From CAYLLD01 sp964425135 (lineage in GTDB: Bacteria; Pseudomonadota; Alphaproteobacteria; Rhodobacterales; Rhodobacteraceae), in assembly GCA_964425135.1 (NCBI GenBank), contig CAYRKW010000010.1:1-64000 (forward strand): a stretch of DNA of 64,000 nt, given 5' to 3'. Made by a program: the position numbers and the translations under genes. Position 1 is the stretch's first letter; every line of letters begins with the position of its first letter. Shown one piece after another: positions 16,738 to 24,640 of this stretch. The notes beneath the pieces are model-generated. The model was not told where the DNA came from, ran no database searches, and saw only the letters and a program-made list of their open reading frames with translations.

Positions 16738-18030
16738 TCAGAAGGACATGGTCGTGTAGTCCACCTCATCTGGATAAAAGGTATCTTCAATCGAGGTGGT
16801 ATGAACCACGTCCATACGCCCGCCACTGACCTTCGAGATATATTGTTGCCCGAATGTCTGGTGGGTCTTGCCGTTGAACTGCTTGGGCCCTTGCGGATGC
16901 TCAATCGAATGGGGCATGTCGCTCATCGCCTCAATCGCTTCAATTAGTGCGGCGCGGTCAGACGCTCCCTGATAATTCGCCGCTTCCATACCCGCCTTGA
17001 TGATATGCAACGTCTCCCAGCAGCCGAACATATGGGCATACGTCGAAACATCCTTGGGATCGGAAACCGACGCACCATTGGCATCAACGCCAACCTTCTC
17101 GCGGAAGAATTTGTCATACTCAGACTGATCGGCCTGCGCGTAGCGCGGATTGCCTTCCCAGAAGTAGCTGCCATCAAGAAACTCCAGACCAGCGCTGTTG
17201 ATATCAACCGCTTCCAGACTGTCGATAAACCCGAATATCTCCGGCCCCTGACCGCCAAAGAAGTTACCCATCTCTTTAACAAATGTCAGAACCGCAGGCC
17301 CGACCAGAACGTGATAGAGCACCTCTGTCTCTCGCGGAATTTTCGGGAAGTACTTAACAAATGACGTCTCTGTCGGCGGCACAGGGATCAGTTCCAAAAT
17401 TTCGCCACCGGCACGCGTGAAGGCTTCCGAGAAATTATCCCGGTGATCATGGCCGAAGGCAAAATCGGCAAACATCATCGTGACTTTCTTGCCCAGGTTG
17501 TCATTCACAAACGGCGCCATCGCCTGCACCTGAGACTTCACATCAGTAATGCCCGGTTGCAGCGTGTACCGGTTGAGCATGCCCGACGCGACATGATGAC
17601 CTTCCGAGACCACGAAATACGGCATTTTCAACTCACCCGCGCGCGGCGCAGAGCCGATCACAACATGGCTGAACAACGTGCCGAAAGCGACATCGCATTT
17701 GTGCTGCGCATCGAACTTCTCGATAACCTCAGCCCCGCGCTTGGGGTCGGTCCCGTCATCCTCTGCGATGATCTCCACGGGTCGTCCGTTAATCCCGCCC
17801 ATCTCGTTGATATAAGCGGCCGCCGCCGTCGTCGTCCGGTCATACCAGCGCCCGTAAGCCGCGCCGATGCCCGTGCGGTGAACCTGAAACCCGATCCTGA
17901 TCGGCTCAGAGCTTTGCGCCTGCACATAAGGGACAAAGCCCGGCATTGCCGCAACAGCGCCTGTCGCCGCCGCGCCCTTAAGGAGACCGCGCCGCGTCGG
18001 TTTGATCAGTGATTTTGTCTGCTTTGCCAT
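16738..18030 (-). CDS. Periplasmic solute-binding protein of HAAT/branched-chain-type ABC importer
   Basis: A 430-residue type I periplasmic binding protein (Peripla_BP_6-like). It begins with a Tat-like signal (TRRGLLKGAAATGAVAAMPG) and then PIRIGFQVHRTGIGAAYGRWY, with the usual NEMGGINGRPVEIIAEDDG motif around residue 80. I set the start at ATG 18028-18030 because a GGGAAG ribosome site lies six bases before it; an ATG six bases further up would sit on top of that site. It is the first gene of the operon with the cyclase and LivHMGF-type subunits. The ligand pocket differs from leucine-binding proteins as far as I can judge by eye, so the ligand is unknown. Confidence 0.9.
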   Translation of the reverse strand: MAKQTKSLIKPTRRGLLKGAAATGAVAAMPGFVPYVQAQSSEPIRIGFQVHRTGIGAAYGRWYDRTTTAAAAYINEMGGINGRPVEIIAEDDGTDPKRGAEVIEKFDAQHKCDVAFGTLFSHVVIGSAPRAGELKMPYFVVSEGHHVASGMLNRYTLQPGITDVKSQVQAMAPFVNDNLGKKVTMMFADFAFGHDHRDNFSEAFTRAGGEILELIPVPPTETSFVKYFPKIPRETEVLYHVLVGPAVLTFVKEMGNFFGGQGPEIFGFIDSLEAVDINSAGLEFLDGSYFWEGNPRYAQADQSEYDKFFREKVGVDANGASVSDPKDVSTYAHMFGCWETLHIIKAGMEAANYQGASDRAALIEAIEAMSDMPHSIEHPQGPKQFNGKTHQTFGQQYISKVSGGRMDVVHTTSIEDTFYPDEVDYTTMSF

Positions 18031-18109
18031 GACCATCTTCCCAGTAACTTGCGTTGATAAGGCAAAGCGTGGCGCGGTTTGTGGTGATTGTCCAGCCACA
18101 AGCTGTGGA

Positions 18110-19435
18110 TCATGCCCCGGTCGGTGTTGCCAGAAGCCACAGACCCAGCAGCGTATATCCCACCATGAACACCCCCAGCGGCACATGCGCCAGCACCACC
18201 TGCCTGCGAGTGTCCAAGAGCGACGAGAAGGTGCGATGCGACATCCAGATCGCCGCAACATGCCCGATCACAATCGCCCCCGCCTGGCTCAGCCAGATCG
18301 CGCGAACCGTCCCGGTCGTGTTCAGAAATCCGGTCGTCACATAGTATTGCCCCAGCCCCAGCAAGTCCCATCCCAACGCAAACGGATCAGAAATCGCTGC
18401 CAGCAGATATTGCGAGCCCACCAGAAACGAAATCAGGTAATGCGCAAAATGATACCCCGCAATAATCGGCAAGAGCGCAATCGCGCTGTGCGCAAACACG
18501 CGCGCAAATCCCACCTGCGCCCGCGCCAAATAGAGCCCCGCCCAAATCGTGCCAGCAAAGACCGCGATCAGCAGTACAATGGACCCGAGCAGTCCGATGG
18601 TGTTTGGCACCACCACAGCAGAGCGTCCCGGAAACGCCAGCGGATTAATTCCGATCTGCGCCAGCCACCAGAACGTCTCATTGAGCCCGTCAAAACTCCC
18701 CACCCCAAGCGCGATCAAAAGAAAGATCGCCAGCCAAAACGACGGCTCTGCACGCTGAGCCCTGAAAGGTGAAAGCACCGCCAAATAGCGCAAAAACACG
18801 CTGGACGGCTCCGCATAGCGCAGCCAACGCGCGCCATAAAACACAACCCCAACCACCTGAGCGGCCCAATAAAACAGCACAAACCGCGCCAATCGATCCG
18901 GGTCATCCGGCGCAATATCCACCGTCGCAAATAGCGCCACCGCGATAAACTGCGCGCAAGCAATCTGCGTCCCAATCTTCTCAGACAGAACCAATCGCGC
19001 CGCCGCGCTACCGCGCAACCACAAAATCGCACGCCACGGGTTCACCCGCTCCCAGATATCGCCAAACACCACCTGAAGCACCGGCAGGATGATCCAGAAT
19101 GCCGTCCACACCGTCAGCGAGAGCGGGTTTGACAGCGGATCGCGCGTGCCGAGCATTCCTGCCAGAACAAGCGCAAAAAACACAAAGAGCCAAACCAGCG
19201 AAAGAGGCCCCGCCACATCCGTCCGCGCAGCTGATTTCTTAGTAGCATTTGCGGGCCGATGGGGCAGGAAAAACAGTAGCAACAGCGTCGCCCCCACCAC
19301 GCTAACACCTGCGCGAATGTAGATATCGGTCGGCAGCAACAGAACCAACCCGCGCTCCGCCACATGCGCCATCGCGTCATGGGCTGAGACGAAAAACCAC
19401 AGGATTGCCAGTGGCAAAGCCTTGCGTTTTAGCAA
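18110..19435 (-). CDS. Polytopic membrane protein, N-terminal His after predicted signal cleavage
   Basis: About 441 residues with roughly ten membrane segments. The predicted start is TTG 19433-19435, behind GGAG. The first 20-odd residues look like a signal peptide (KRKALPLAILWFFVSAHDAMA) ending just before HVAERG, so the mature protein would begin with His. The layout, including a FGDIWERVNPWRAI segment after the third helix, recalls membrane proteins labelled fenitrothion hydrolase in databases, a label with little functional meaning. Its neighbour across 22 bp, on the other strand, is a copper-chaperone-like protein. A role in metal or redox protein assembly is inference. An internal start at Met 19372 would lose the signal peptide. 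Confidence 0.75.
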   Translation of the reverse strand: MLKRKALPLAILWFFVSAHDAMAHVAERGLVLLLPTDIYIRAGVSVVGATLLLLFFLPHRPANATKKSAARTDVAGPLSLVWLFVFFALVLAGMLGTRDPLSNPLSLTVWTAFWIILPVLQVVFGDIWERVNPWRAILWLRGSAAARLVLSEKIGTQIACAQFIAVALFATVDIAPDDPDRLARFVLFYWAAQVVGVVFYGARWLRYAEPSSVFLRYLAVLSPFRAQRAEPSFWLAIFLLIALGVGSFDGLNETFWWLAQIGINPLAFPGRSAVVVPNTIGLLGSIVLLIAVFAGTIWAGLYLARAQVGFARVFAHSAIALLPIIAGYHFAHYLISFLVGSQYLLAAISDPFALGWDLLGLGQYYVTTGFLNTTGTVRAIWLSQAGAIVIGHVAAIWMSHRTFSSLLDTRRQVVLAHVPLGVFMVGYTLLGLWLLATPTGA

Positions 19436-19457
19436 CCAATCTCCAACACTTGCGAAA

Positions 19458-20240
19458 ATGACGTCTTCCTCTCGCCTTGCCCTGACAGCTTTGGTCGCGA
19501 TCGGCGCTCTTGCGCTTTTTGTGGTGGCTTTTGCTCCGGAACGCAAGACACGCCCGACAGTGACCGATGCCATCGCATTCGCGGATCCGATGCAAGGCTC
19601 TGCGCTCCTGATCTCGATGAATATCGCCAATGACAGCACAACGCCCGACCGCCTCTTGGACGTGCGCGCACCAACGGGCGAGCTTACGCTCGACGGTGCG
19701 GAGCCGGGGCCGGATATCCCCGTGCCCAACGGTATGCCGGTGTCTTTAACGCCCGAGGCTGCCCATTTGCGGTATGAGAGCTTTGACGGAGCGCTCGAAG
19801 ACGGTCTGCTGATCCCGCTCACCTTACAATTTGAGCAGGCAGGTGAGGTCAACGTCAAAGCCCGCTACAAAGCCGATCCCGATCCGATGGCCCTGCATAT
19901 GGCCATGGGCCACGGGATGAGTGCCAGCGCAGACGAGCCAGTTCCGGAAATTTCCATCAGCGCCACACCCCAGGGCGATCTATGGCAAATCGATGTGGAA
20001 ACCCAAAAATTTCAATTTTCCCAGGAGATGGCAGACGGCCCGCATGAGCCGGGCTTCGGCCATGGGCATCTCTACATTGGCGGCGCCAAAATAGGACGGC
20101 TCTACACTCCGCGCGCCGTGCTCCAAGGCTTGCCAAAAGGCAGCCATCTGGTGCGCGTGACGCTCAACACCAACAACCACCAAACCTATCTCAGCAATGG
20201 CGAGCCGGTCAGCGCCGTGACAACCATCGAGGTGCAATAA
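19458..20240 (+). CDS. PCuAC-like periplasmic protein with His/Met-rich linker and second domain
   Basis: 260 residues. It has one N-terminal signal anchor (LALTALVAIGALALFVVAF), then about 110 residues that follow the beta pattern of PCu(A)C copper chaperones (SALLISMNIANDSTTPDRLL ... LIPLTLQFEQAGEVNVKARY). The canonical His and Met ligands are mostly missing. A linker MALHMAMGHGM could bind Cu(I). A C-terminal domain follows with GHGHLYIGGAKIGRLY and NTNNHQTYL, a pattern often seen beside heme-copper or metal-handling genes. ATG 19458 is chosen because the signal starts there. It is divergent from the membrane protein at 18110-19435 by 22 bp, so the two are probably a functional pair. Confidence 0.75.
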   Translation: MTSSSRLALTALVAIGALALFVVAFAPERKTRPTVTDAIAFADPMQGSALLISMNIANDSTTPDRLLDVRAPTGELTLDGAEPGPDIPVPNGMPVSLTPEAAHLRYESFDGALEDGLLIPLTLQFEQAGEVNVKARYKADPDPMALHMAMGHGMSASADEPVPEISISATPQGDLWQIDVETQKFQFSQEMADGPHEPGFGHGHLYIGGAKIGRLYTPRAVLQGLPKGSHLVRVTLNTNNHQTYLSNGEPVSAVTTIEVQ

Positions 20241-20322
20241 TACAGCCCGTTCGCTGTCTGCCGATTGCGCTAGTTGCCAAACGCCTTGGATGGCGCTCTA
20301 GGAAACGCTCCGATTTCCAGCC

Positions 20323-20406
20323 AAACGGAGCGGCCCTTGCGGGCCGCACGACATGTCGTTCCGCGCTGGCGCGCGAAACCGTTTTGAGTATTTACTGGAA
20401 AGATGA
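20323..20406 (-). repeat. Multi-palindrome intergenic repeat, copy A
   Basis: An 84-bp element made of three inverted repeats in a row: GCGGCCC / GGGCCGC, ACGAC / GTCGT and CGCGC / GCGCG-type. It is followed on the plus strand by GAGTATTTACTGGAAAGATGA (20386-20406). The same element, reverse-oriented and with few differences, is at 27565-27649. Both copies lie just past converging genes. The form is that of a REP/BIME-like or terminator element. Confidence 0.75.
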
Positions 20407-20463
20407 AGGTGGGGCGTGCGTCATTGGGCCGATGCGCGCGCGCTGCGGTTAAGACTTCGCCGA

Positions 20464-20514
20464 TGTGCATGCCACTGTGTATGGGTTGTGCATAGATTGT
20501 GCATAGGATGTGCA
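20464..20514 (-). repeat. Phased array of five TGCACA-type boxes
   Basis: On the plus strand TGTGCA occurs at 20464, 20487, 20498 and 20509, with TGTGTA at 20476. The spacings are 12, 11, 11 and 11 bp, about one helical turn. Read on the minus strand each unit is ATGCACA or ATACACA. TTAAC half-sites flank the array (20449, 20530, 20563). The same five-unit array, with the same 11-11-11-12 spacing order, recurs at 61410. It lies in the gap between two converging genes, where a promoter operator is not expected. Confidence 0.8.
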
Positions 20515-20562
20515 TGCAGTTTTGCGCCGTTAACCCATGCAAATAAGGGCTCGGGCCTGCTG

Positions 20563-21024
20563 TTAACCTTTCGGCCCGAATTCAGCGTCCGCGCAGACCA
20601 ATTCCACCGTATTTCCTTCAGGATCCAAGAGGAAAACCCCGCGCCAGCCAATCCAATCGAAGATCTCAGTGCGGTAGGGAATGGCCTGTGCATCGAAATG
20701 CGCCAAGGCCTTTTCCTGTTCCGCGCGTGGCAGCGATAGTGCGATATGATGCAGTGAAGATTGCGCGCCCGTGACCGGCGGCGCCTCGCTTTGCGGGTGC
20801 AGGTCCCTTCGTCCGGCATCATGCGCAAAGAGCGCCAGGACGCTGGTATGACCGTGCATTCCGCTTTCAAGTGCGAAGAACAGAATACCCGACTGTTTGC
20901 GCGCATCGCTCAGCACGGACAGCCCCAGCGTATCGCGGTAGAACCGGGCCATCCGGTCGATTTCCCCACAGCGTATCGCGATCTCTCCCAGACCGGATAT
21001 TTTAAAGGGGTGAGAAGCGCTCAT
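20563..21024 (-). CDS. Glyoxalase/dioxygenase-fold (VOC) protein
   Basis: 153-residue VOC protein with two beta-alpha-beta modules. The first begins LGEIAIRCGEIDRMARFYRDTLGL, the second LHHIALSLPRAEQEKALAHF, and it ends VFLLDPEGNTVELVC. A His in the second module and the C-terminal Glu are in the usual ligand positions; the first His is replaced (AIRCG). Substrate unknown. Its start overlaps the stop of the upstream methyltransferase gene by 4 bp, so the two are in one transcript. Confidence 0.88.
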   Translation of the reverse strand: MSASHPFKISGLGEIAIRCGEIDRMARFYRDTLGLSVLSDARKQSGILFFALESGMHGHTSVLALFAHDAGRRDLHPQSEAPPVTGAQSSLHHIALSLPRAEQEKALAHFDAQAIPYRTEIFDWIGWRGVFLLDPEGNTVELVCADAEFGPKG

Positions 21025-21644
21025 GCGCGCTTGAAATCGACGATATAGGCGCGATCATCATCATGTTTATCGCCAGTTGGAATGGTGTAAATCGCGACGT
21101 TGGATTTATGTAGATTTTTGATTCTATTGCCTAAATCGCGAAAGACTTCTGTAAATCCCGCAGCTTCATAATGCGCAGCATTGATCGACAGAACGGCCCG
21201 ACCGCCAGGAGCGAGCAGATCAACGAGCGGATGGAGATATGTTGCTCCCAGATGTCCGTGGGTGAAGGTTCCAGCGCTCAGCACTGCGTCGTATCGGGCG
21301 GGCGCGTCTGCGGCAAATGCCTCCAATCCAGCGCAATGATAGGCGGTGTATAGATCGCGCGCACGCGCCACCGCCAGCATTTCTGCCGATGGATCAAGTG
21401 CCTCGATATTTACATCACCGAGCGCTTTTGCGATCAGGCCGGTGCCCGCGCCAATATCCAAAACACGGTCGTTGCTACCCTCGTTAAGTGCCTGATATCG
21501 CGACGCAACCTCATCGGGCAATGTATAGCCGCGCAAGGTTGCGAAATCGTTGTCATAGGTGTCTGCCCAATCGCGATAGAGCGCGGTGCGCGCATCATCA
21601 TCGTGCAGATCATAGGCGGTACTTAGGCCCGGTTTGTCGCTCAT
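21021..21644 (-). CDS. Class I SAM-dependent methyltransferase
   Basis: 207 residues with a Rossmann-type methyltransferase core. Motif I is VLDIGAGTGLIAKAL, an acidic end of strand 2 is IEALDPSAEMLAVA, and a post-motif region is YDAVLSAGTFTHGHL. The N-terminal STAYDLHDDDARTALYRDWADTYDNDF helix is typical of small-molecule methyltransferases similar to Williams-Beuren syndrome-like proteins. No substrate can be assigned. It sits between a DUF1761 membrane-protein gene (1-base overlap) and a VOC gene (4-base overlap). Confidence 0.88.
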   Translation of the reverse strand: MSDKPGLSTAYDLHDDDARTALYRDWADTYDNDFATLRGYTLPDEVASRYQALNEGSNDRVLDIGAGTGLIAKALGDVNIEALDPSAEMLAVARARDLYTAYHCAGLEAFAADAPARYDAVLSAGTFTHGHLGATYLHPLVDLLAPGGRAVLSINAAHYEAAGFTEVFRDLGNRIKNLHKSNVAIYTIPTGDKHDDDRAYIVDFKRA

Positions 21645-22054
21645 CAGAACAGTCCGAAGACGATGCCCATGATGGTGCAGCCGATGGTCGCGTAGCCTGT
21701 ATCAATCAGGGTCAGTTTGCGCGGACGCAACGAAAACGCATAGTTGGTCGCAATCCACGGTGAGGCGAGGAACAGTCCGATGCCAAACCCGGTCAACCCG
21801 GATTTATAGACCCCGTCCACGCTGGACATCACCAGCACATGTCGCATCATGCCAGCGACAATGATCGCACAGACAAAACTGATAACATATGGCATCGGGC
21901 TGGGCTTTGGCCCGTCCGGCGTGCCTTGAACCTGCTCTTTGGTCAGCCCCGCTGCGGCCATCCAAGGTGTGGCCAGCGACATGTACCAGATCGCGCCAAA
22001 TGCATAGCTCGCAATCGCAGCGGCCAGAACCGAAATAATCCCCATCGACTCCAT
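21644..22054 (-). CDS. DUF1761-family small membrane protein
   Basis: 136 residues with four hydrophobic segments. The N-terminal IISVLAAAIASYAFGAIWYMSLATPW motif is characteristic of DUF1761. The start may be ATG 22054 or the ATG three codons on. It is the first gene of a three-gene minus-strand unit (DUF1761, methyltransferase, VOC). Function unknown for the family. Confidence 0.85.
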   Translation of the reverse strand: MESMGIISVLAAAIASYAFGAIWYMSLATPWMAAAGLTKEQVQGTPDGPKPSPMPYVISFVCAIIVAGMMRHVLVMSSVDGVYKSGLTGFGIGLFLASPWIATNYAFSLRPRKLTLIDTGYATIGCTIMGIVFGLF

Positions 22055-22115
22055 CCCCTCTTTTGGTTTTGTCCTGCGCCAAAGGTTACTGCGAGTGAGA
22101 GGCGGAAATCAATTT

Positions 22116-22535
22116 TTATGCGGGATACCCGCCCATTTCGCAAATGATCTTCCATTCTTCCGCGCTCACCGGCTGCACCGACAGGCGGGTGTTGTTAACC
22201 AATACCATGTCTTTGAGGCGCGGCTCAGCCTTGCAATCGGCCAGCGTGATCGGGGTCGGAAACGGCCCTACCGCTTTGACATCCACACACTCCCAACGTT
22301 CGTCATCGGTGGTGCTGTCGGGGTGGATCAGCGCACAAACCTCGACCACACCCATCACCCGTTTTTCGTCAATCGAATGATAGAAAAAGCCCAGATCGCC
22401 CAGTTCCATCTCGCGCATGTTGTTGCGTGCCTGATAGTTGCGGATGCCGTCCCATTCTTCGCCAGCATCCCCCTTAGCGACCTGATCCTCCCAACTCCAT
22501 GTGTTCGGTTCGGATTTGAACAACCAGTATCTCAT
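22116..22535 (-). CDS. EVE-domain protein
   Basis: 139 residues, essentially one EVE (PUA-like) domain. It begins MRYWLFKSEPNTWSWEDQ, has GIRNYQARNNMREMELGDLGFFYHS, and ends with a conserved KIICEMGG helix. The fold is related to readers of modified bases in RNA or DNA, but bacterial stand-alone members have no settled function. It lies 39 bp before tsaD, which acts on tRNA and faces the same way. Co-transcription with tsaD is likely; a functional link is not shown. Confidence 0.92.
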   Translation of the reverse strand: MRYWLFKSEPNTWSWEDQVAKGDAGEEWDGIRNYQARNNMREMELGDLGFFYHSIDEKRVMGVVEVCALIHPDSTTDDERWECVDVKAVGPFPTPITLADCKAEPRLKDMVLVNNTRLSVQPVSAEEWKIICEMGGYPA

Positions 22536-22574
22536 TTCGCTCTCCTCAGATTTGCCCCATGCCTAGCAGATGGT

Positions 22575-23669
22575 TCAGGCCTTGGCACCCTTTTTACCCG
22601 ACCCCAACATGGCCGCTGCTGTCTGATCGAGCGGCCAGCGCGGGCGGGCCGAGACGTGCAAATCATGCTGGGTGCCATGGGCGAACATCTCCAGCCCGGC
22701 ATAGGCGATCATAGCGCCATTGTCGGTGCATAAAGACAGGGGCGGGGCGAGAAACTGCAGGCCTGCATCATCGCAGAGCGCTCGCAGCCCTGCACCAATC
22801 GCAGCATTCGCAGCAACCCCGCCTGCAACCGCGAATGCGCCACCAGACGCGCCTGTTTTGTGCTGAAACAGATCGATCGCACGGCGGGATTTTTCGATCA
22901 GCACATCCACAATTGCAGCTTGAAATGACGCGCAGAGATCACGCCGGTCACTGACCTTGATCCGGTTATCCTCCACAATGCCGTCACGCGCCCGGCGCGC
23001 GGCGGTTTTCAGCCCGGAAAACGACATATCACAGCCCTCACGGTCCAGAAGCGGACGGGGCAGGGCGAACCGCGCCGCATCACCGCCTTTCGCGGCCCGC
23101 TCCAACGCCGGACCGCCAGGATACCCGAGCGACAGGAGCCGCGCGATTTTGTCAAACGCCTCTCCGGGCGCGTCGTCGATTGTGCCGCCAAGCCGCTCGA
23201 ACCGATCATGCGCATGGACGATCAGAAACTGGCAATGCCCCCCGGATACCAGCAGCATCAGGTAGGGATACGAAATGCCATCGGTCAGTCGCGGGGTAAG
23301 CGCGTGACCGGCCAGATGGTTGATCGCCACAAGCGGCTTTCCGGTTGCCAGCGCCAGCCCTTTTGCAAACGTCAGACCCGACAAAACACCGCCGATCAGC
23401 CCCGGCCCGGCGGTTGCGGCGATGGCATCAATATCGGCCAAACCAACGCATGCCGTGTCCAGTGCCTCTTGCGTGATCAGATCGAGCTTTTCCACATGCG
23501 CGCGCGCTGCCAGTTCCGGGACAACACCACCAAAATCGCCGTGCAATTCGTATTGCGAACTGACGCAATTGGACAAAAGCACCGCTGCACCAACACCGCC
23601 GCGCACAAGGCCCGCCGCCGTATCATCGCAACTGCTTTCAATCCCCAGAACTGTGAAGCTCTTGGCCAT
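22575..23669 (-). CDS. tsaD: tRNA N6-adenosine threonylcarbamoyltransferase
   Basis: Catalytic subunit of tRNA t6A37 synthesis. The ASKHA-type metal site HLAGHALTPR is near residue 110, the opening LGIESSCDDTAAGLV is standard, and SGGHCQFLIV and the late ADNGAMIAY-like segment (CTDNGAMIAYAG) are present. I placed the start at ATG 23669 (MAKSFTVLG), giving 364 residues; the longer frame adds a non-conserved 25 residues. The partner tsaE lies at 44.6 kb in this window. It is divergent from hemD. Confidence 0.96.
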   Translation of the reverse strand: MAKSFTVLGIESSCDDTAAGLVRGGVGAAVLLSNCVSSQYELHGDFGGVVPELAARAHVEKLDLITQEALDTACVGLADIDAIAATAGPGLIGGVLSGLTFAKGLALATGKPLVAINHLAGHALTPRLTDGISYPYLMLLVSGGHCQFLIVHAHDRFERLGGTIDDAPGEAFDKIARLLSLGYPGGPALERAAKGGDAARFALPRPLLDREGCDMSFSGLKTAARRARDGIVEDNRIKVSDRRDLCASFQAAIVDVLIEKSRRAIDLFQHKTGASGGAFAVAGGVAANAAIGAGLRALCDDAGLQFLAPPLSLCTDNGAMIAYAGLEMFAHGTQHDLHVSARPRWPLDQTAAAMLGSGKKGAKA

Positions 23670-23780
23670 ATCGCCCCGCATCATCTCACCCAAGCCGCTA
23701 TCACCTGACATCTCGCCTTGCAAACCCCCGGCAAAATCCGGCACGTAGGGGCAACGACCTCACAGCCTTTGAGACACAAT

Positions 23781-24500
23781 ATGCCGCTCGATGTTCTCCT
23801 GACACGCCCGCTTGCTGATGCGCAAATATTTGCGCATGCGGTGAAGCTCAAGCACAGAGATAGTTTTGCGTTTACGATGGCCCCGCTCCTGGAAATACGT
23901 GACGAGCCGTGTTCAGTAGATCTGGGCGGTGTGCAAGCGGTGATGTTCACCTCCAAAAACGCCGTCGAGCGTTTCGCAGCCCGCAGCCCCGAACGCCACG
24001 TCCCAGCCCTTTGCGTTGGCCCCGCGACCGAGCGGGCGGCAGCGCAAGCAGGCTTTTCAACCATGTCCGCAGATGGCGATGTGATTGCGCTCGCGACACT
24101 GGCCGCGCAATCCTACCAGCCGGGCGCAGGTACAATGCTGCATTTTCGCGGCGGCACCACGGCGGGCGATCTGGCCGGAACGCTGCTCGGCGAAGGGATA
24201 GAGGCCGAAGATCGCATCATCTACGAACAAGCGCCGCAAGATATCTCCCAAGAGGCACTTGCACTGCTTCAAACCGCTAAACCCGTGCTTGCGCCGGTCT
24301 TCTCCCCCCGAACAGCACGCCTTTTGGCAAGCGAGTTGCATCGACATCCCACACGGGCAAATCTTGTCCTGATCGGACTGTCACACGCGGTCTCTGCCGA
24401 GTTTTCAGATCTTTCCTTTAAAGTCGTGACCGCACCCCAGCCGAACGCGGCATCAATACTCTCAATCCTGCTGAAATTAACGAAAAATATGAGCAAATAA
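23781..24500 (+). CDS. hemD: Uroporphyrinogen-III synthase
   Basis: 239 residues. HemD closes the hydroxymethylbilane chain to uroporphyrinogen III in heme, siroheme and cobalamin synthesis. The family is poorly conserved, but the pattern fits: LLTRPLADAQIFAHAV at the start, VMFTSKNAVERFAAR near residue 55, VGPATERAAAQAGF, and a C-terminal domain with FSPRTARLLASEL and LIGLSHAVSAEF. The start is ATG 23781. Position just before mic60 and hemY strongly supports the call, since this order is conserved in alphaproteobacteria. Confidence 0.92.
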   Translation: MPLDVLLTRPLADAQIFAHAVKLKHRDSFAFTMAPLLEIRDEPCSVDLGGVQAVMFTSKNAVERFAARSPERHVPALCVGPATERAAAQAGFSTMSADGDVIALATLAAQSYQPGAGTMLHFRGGTTAGDLAGTLLGEGIEAEDRIIYEQAPQDISQEALALLQTAKPVLAPVFSPRTARLLASELHRHPTRANLVLIGLSHAVSAEFSDLSFKVVTAPQPNAASILSILLKLTKNMSK

Positions 24501-24556
24501 CCGGACAGTATGGGAATTTGCATAGCATTCTCCCCTTAAATCCAGTGGGGGAATCA

Positions 24557-24585
24557 TTGCTGAGTGTCGGGGCGTGCACTATGTT
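24557..24585 (+). promoter_or_regulatory. Candidate sigma-70-type promoter for mic60-hemY
   Basis: TTGCTG (24557-24562), 17 bp, then TATGTT (24580-24585), 55 bp before the mic60 ATG. An inverted repeat CGATAC-N9-GTATCG (24603-24623) lies between this promoter and the start and could be an operator or leader hairpin. Seen by eye only. Confidence 0.4.
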
Positions 24586-24640
24586 TGGTGCAAGTTTTTA
24601 ATCGATACGATTCCGTTGTATCGCAAAGTGGGGCTGGCAA

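Noticed and set aside
18031..18261. N-terminal extension of the solute-binding protein
   Set aside because: The extension overlaps the adjacent membrane-protein gene and lacks a signal; the Tat-type signal and ribosome site place the start at 18030.
20270..20542. 90-codon minus-strand frame through the repeat region
   Set aside because: It is made of the palindromic repeat and the TGCACA array, has no ribosome site or homology, and the spacing of the array is 11 bp, not a multiple of 3.
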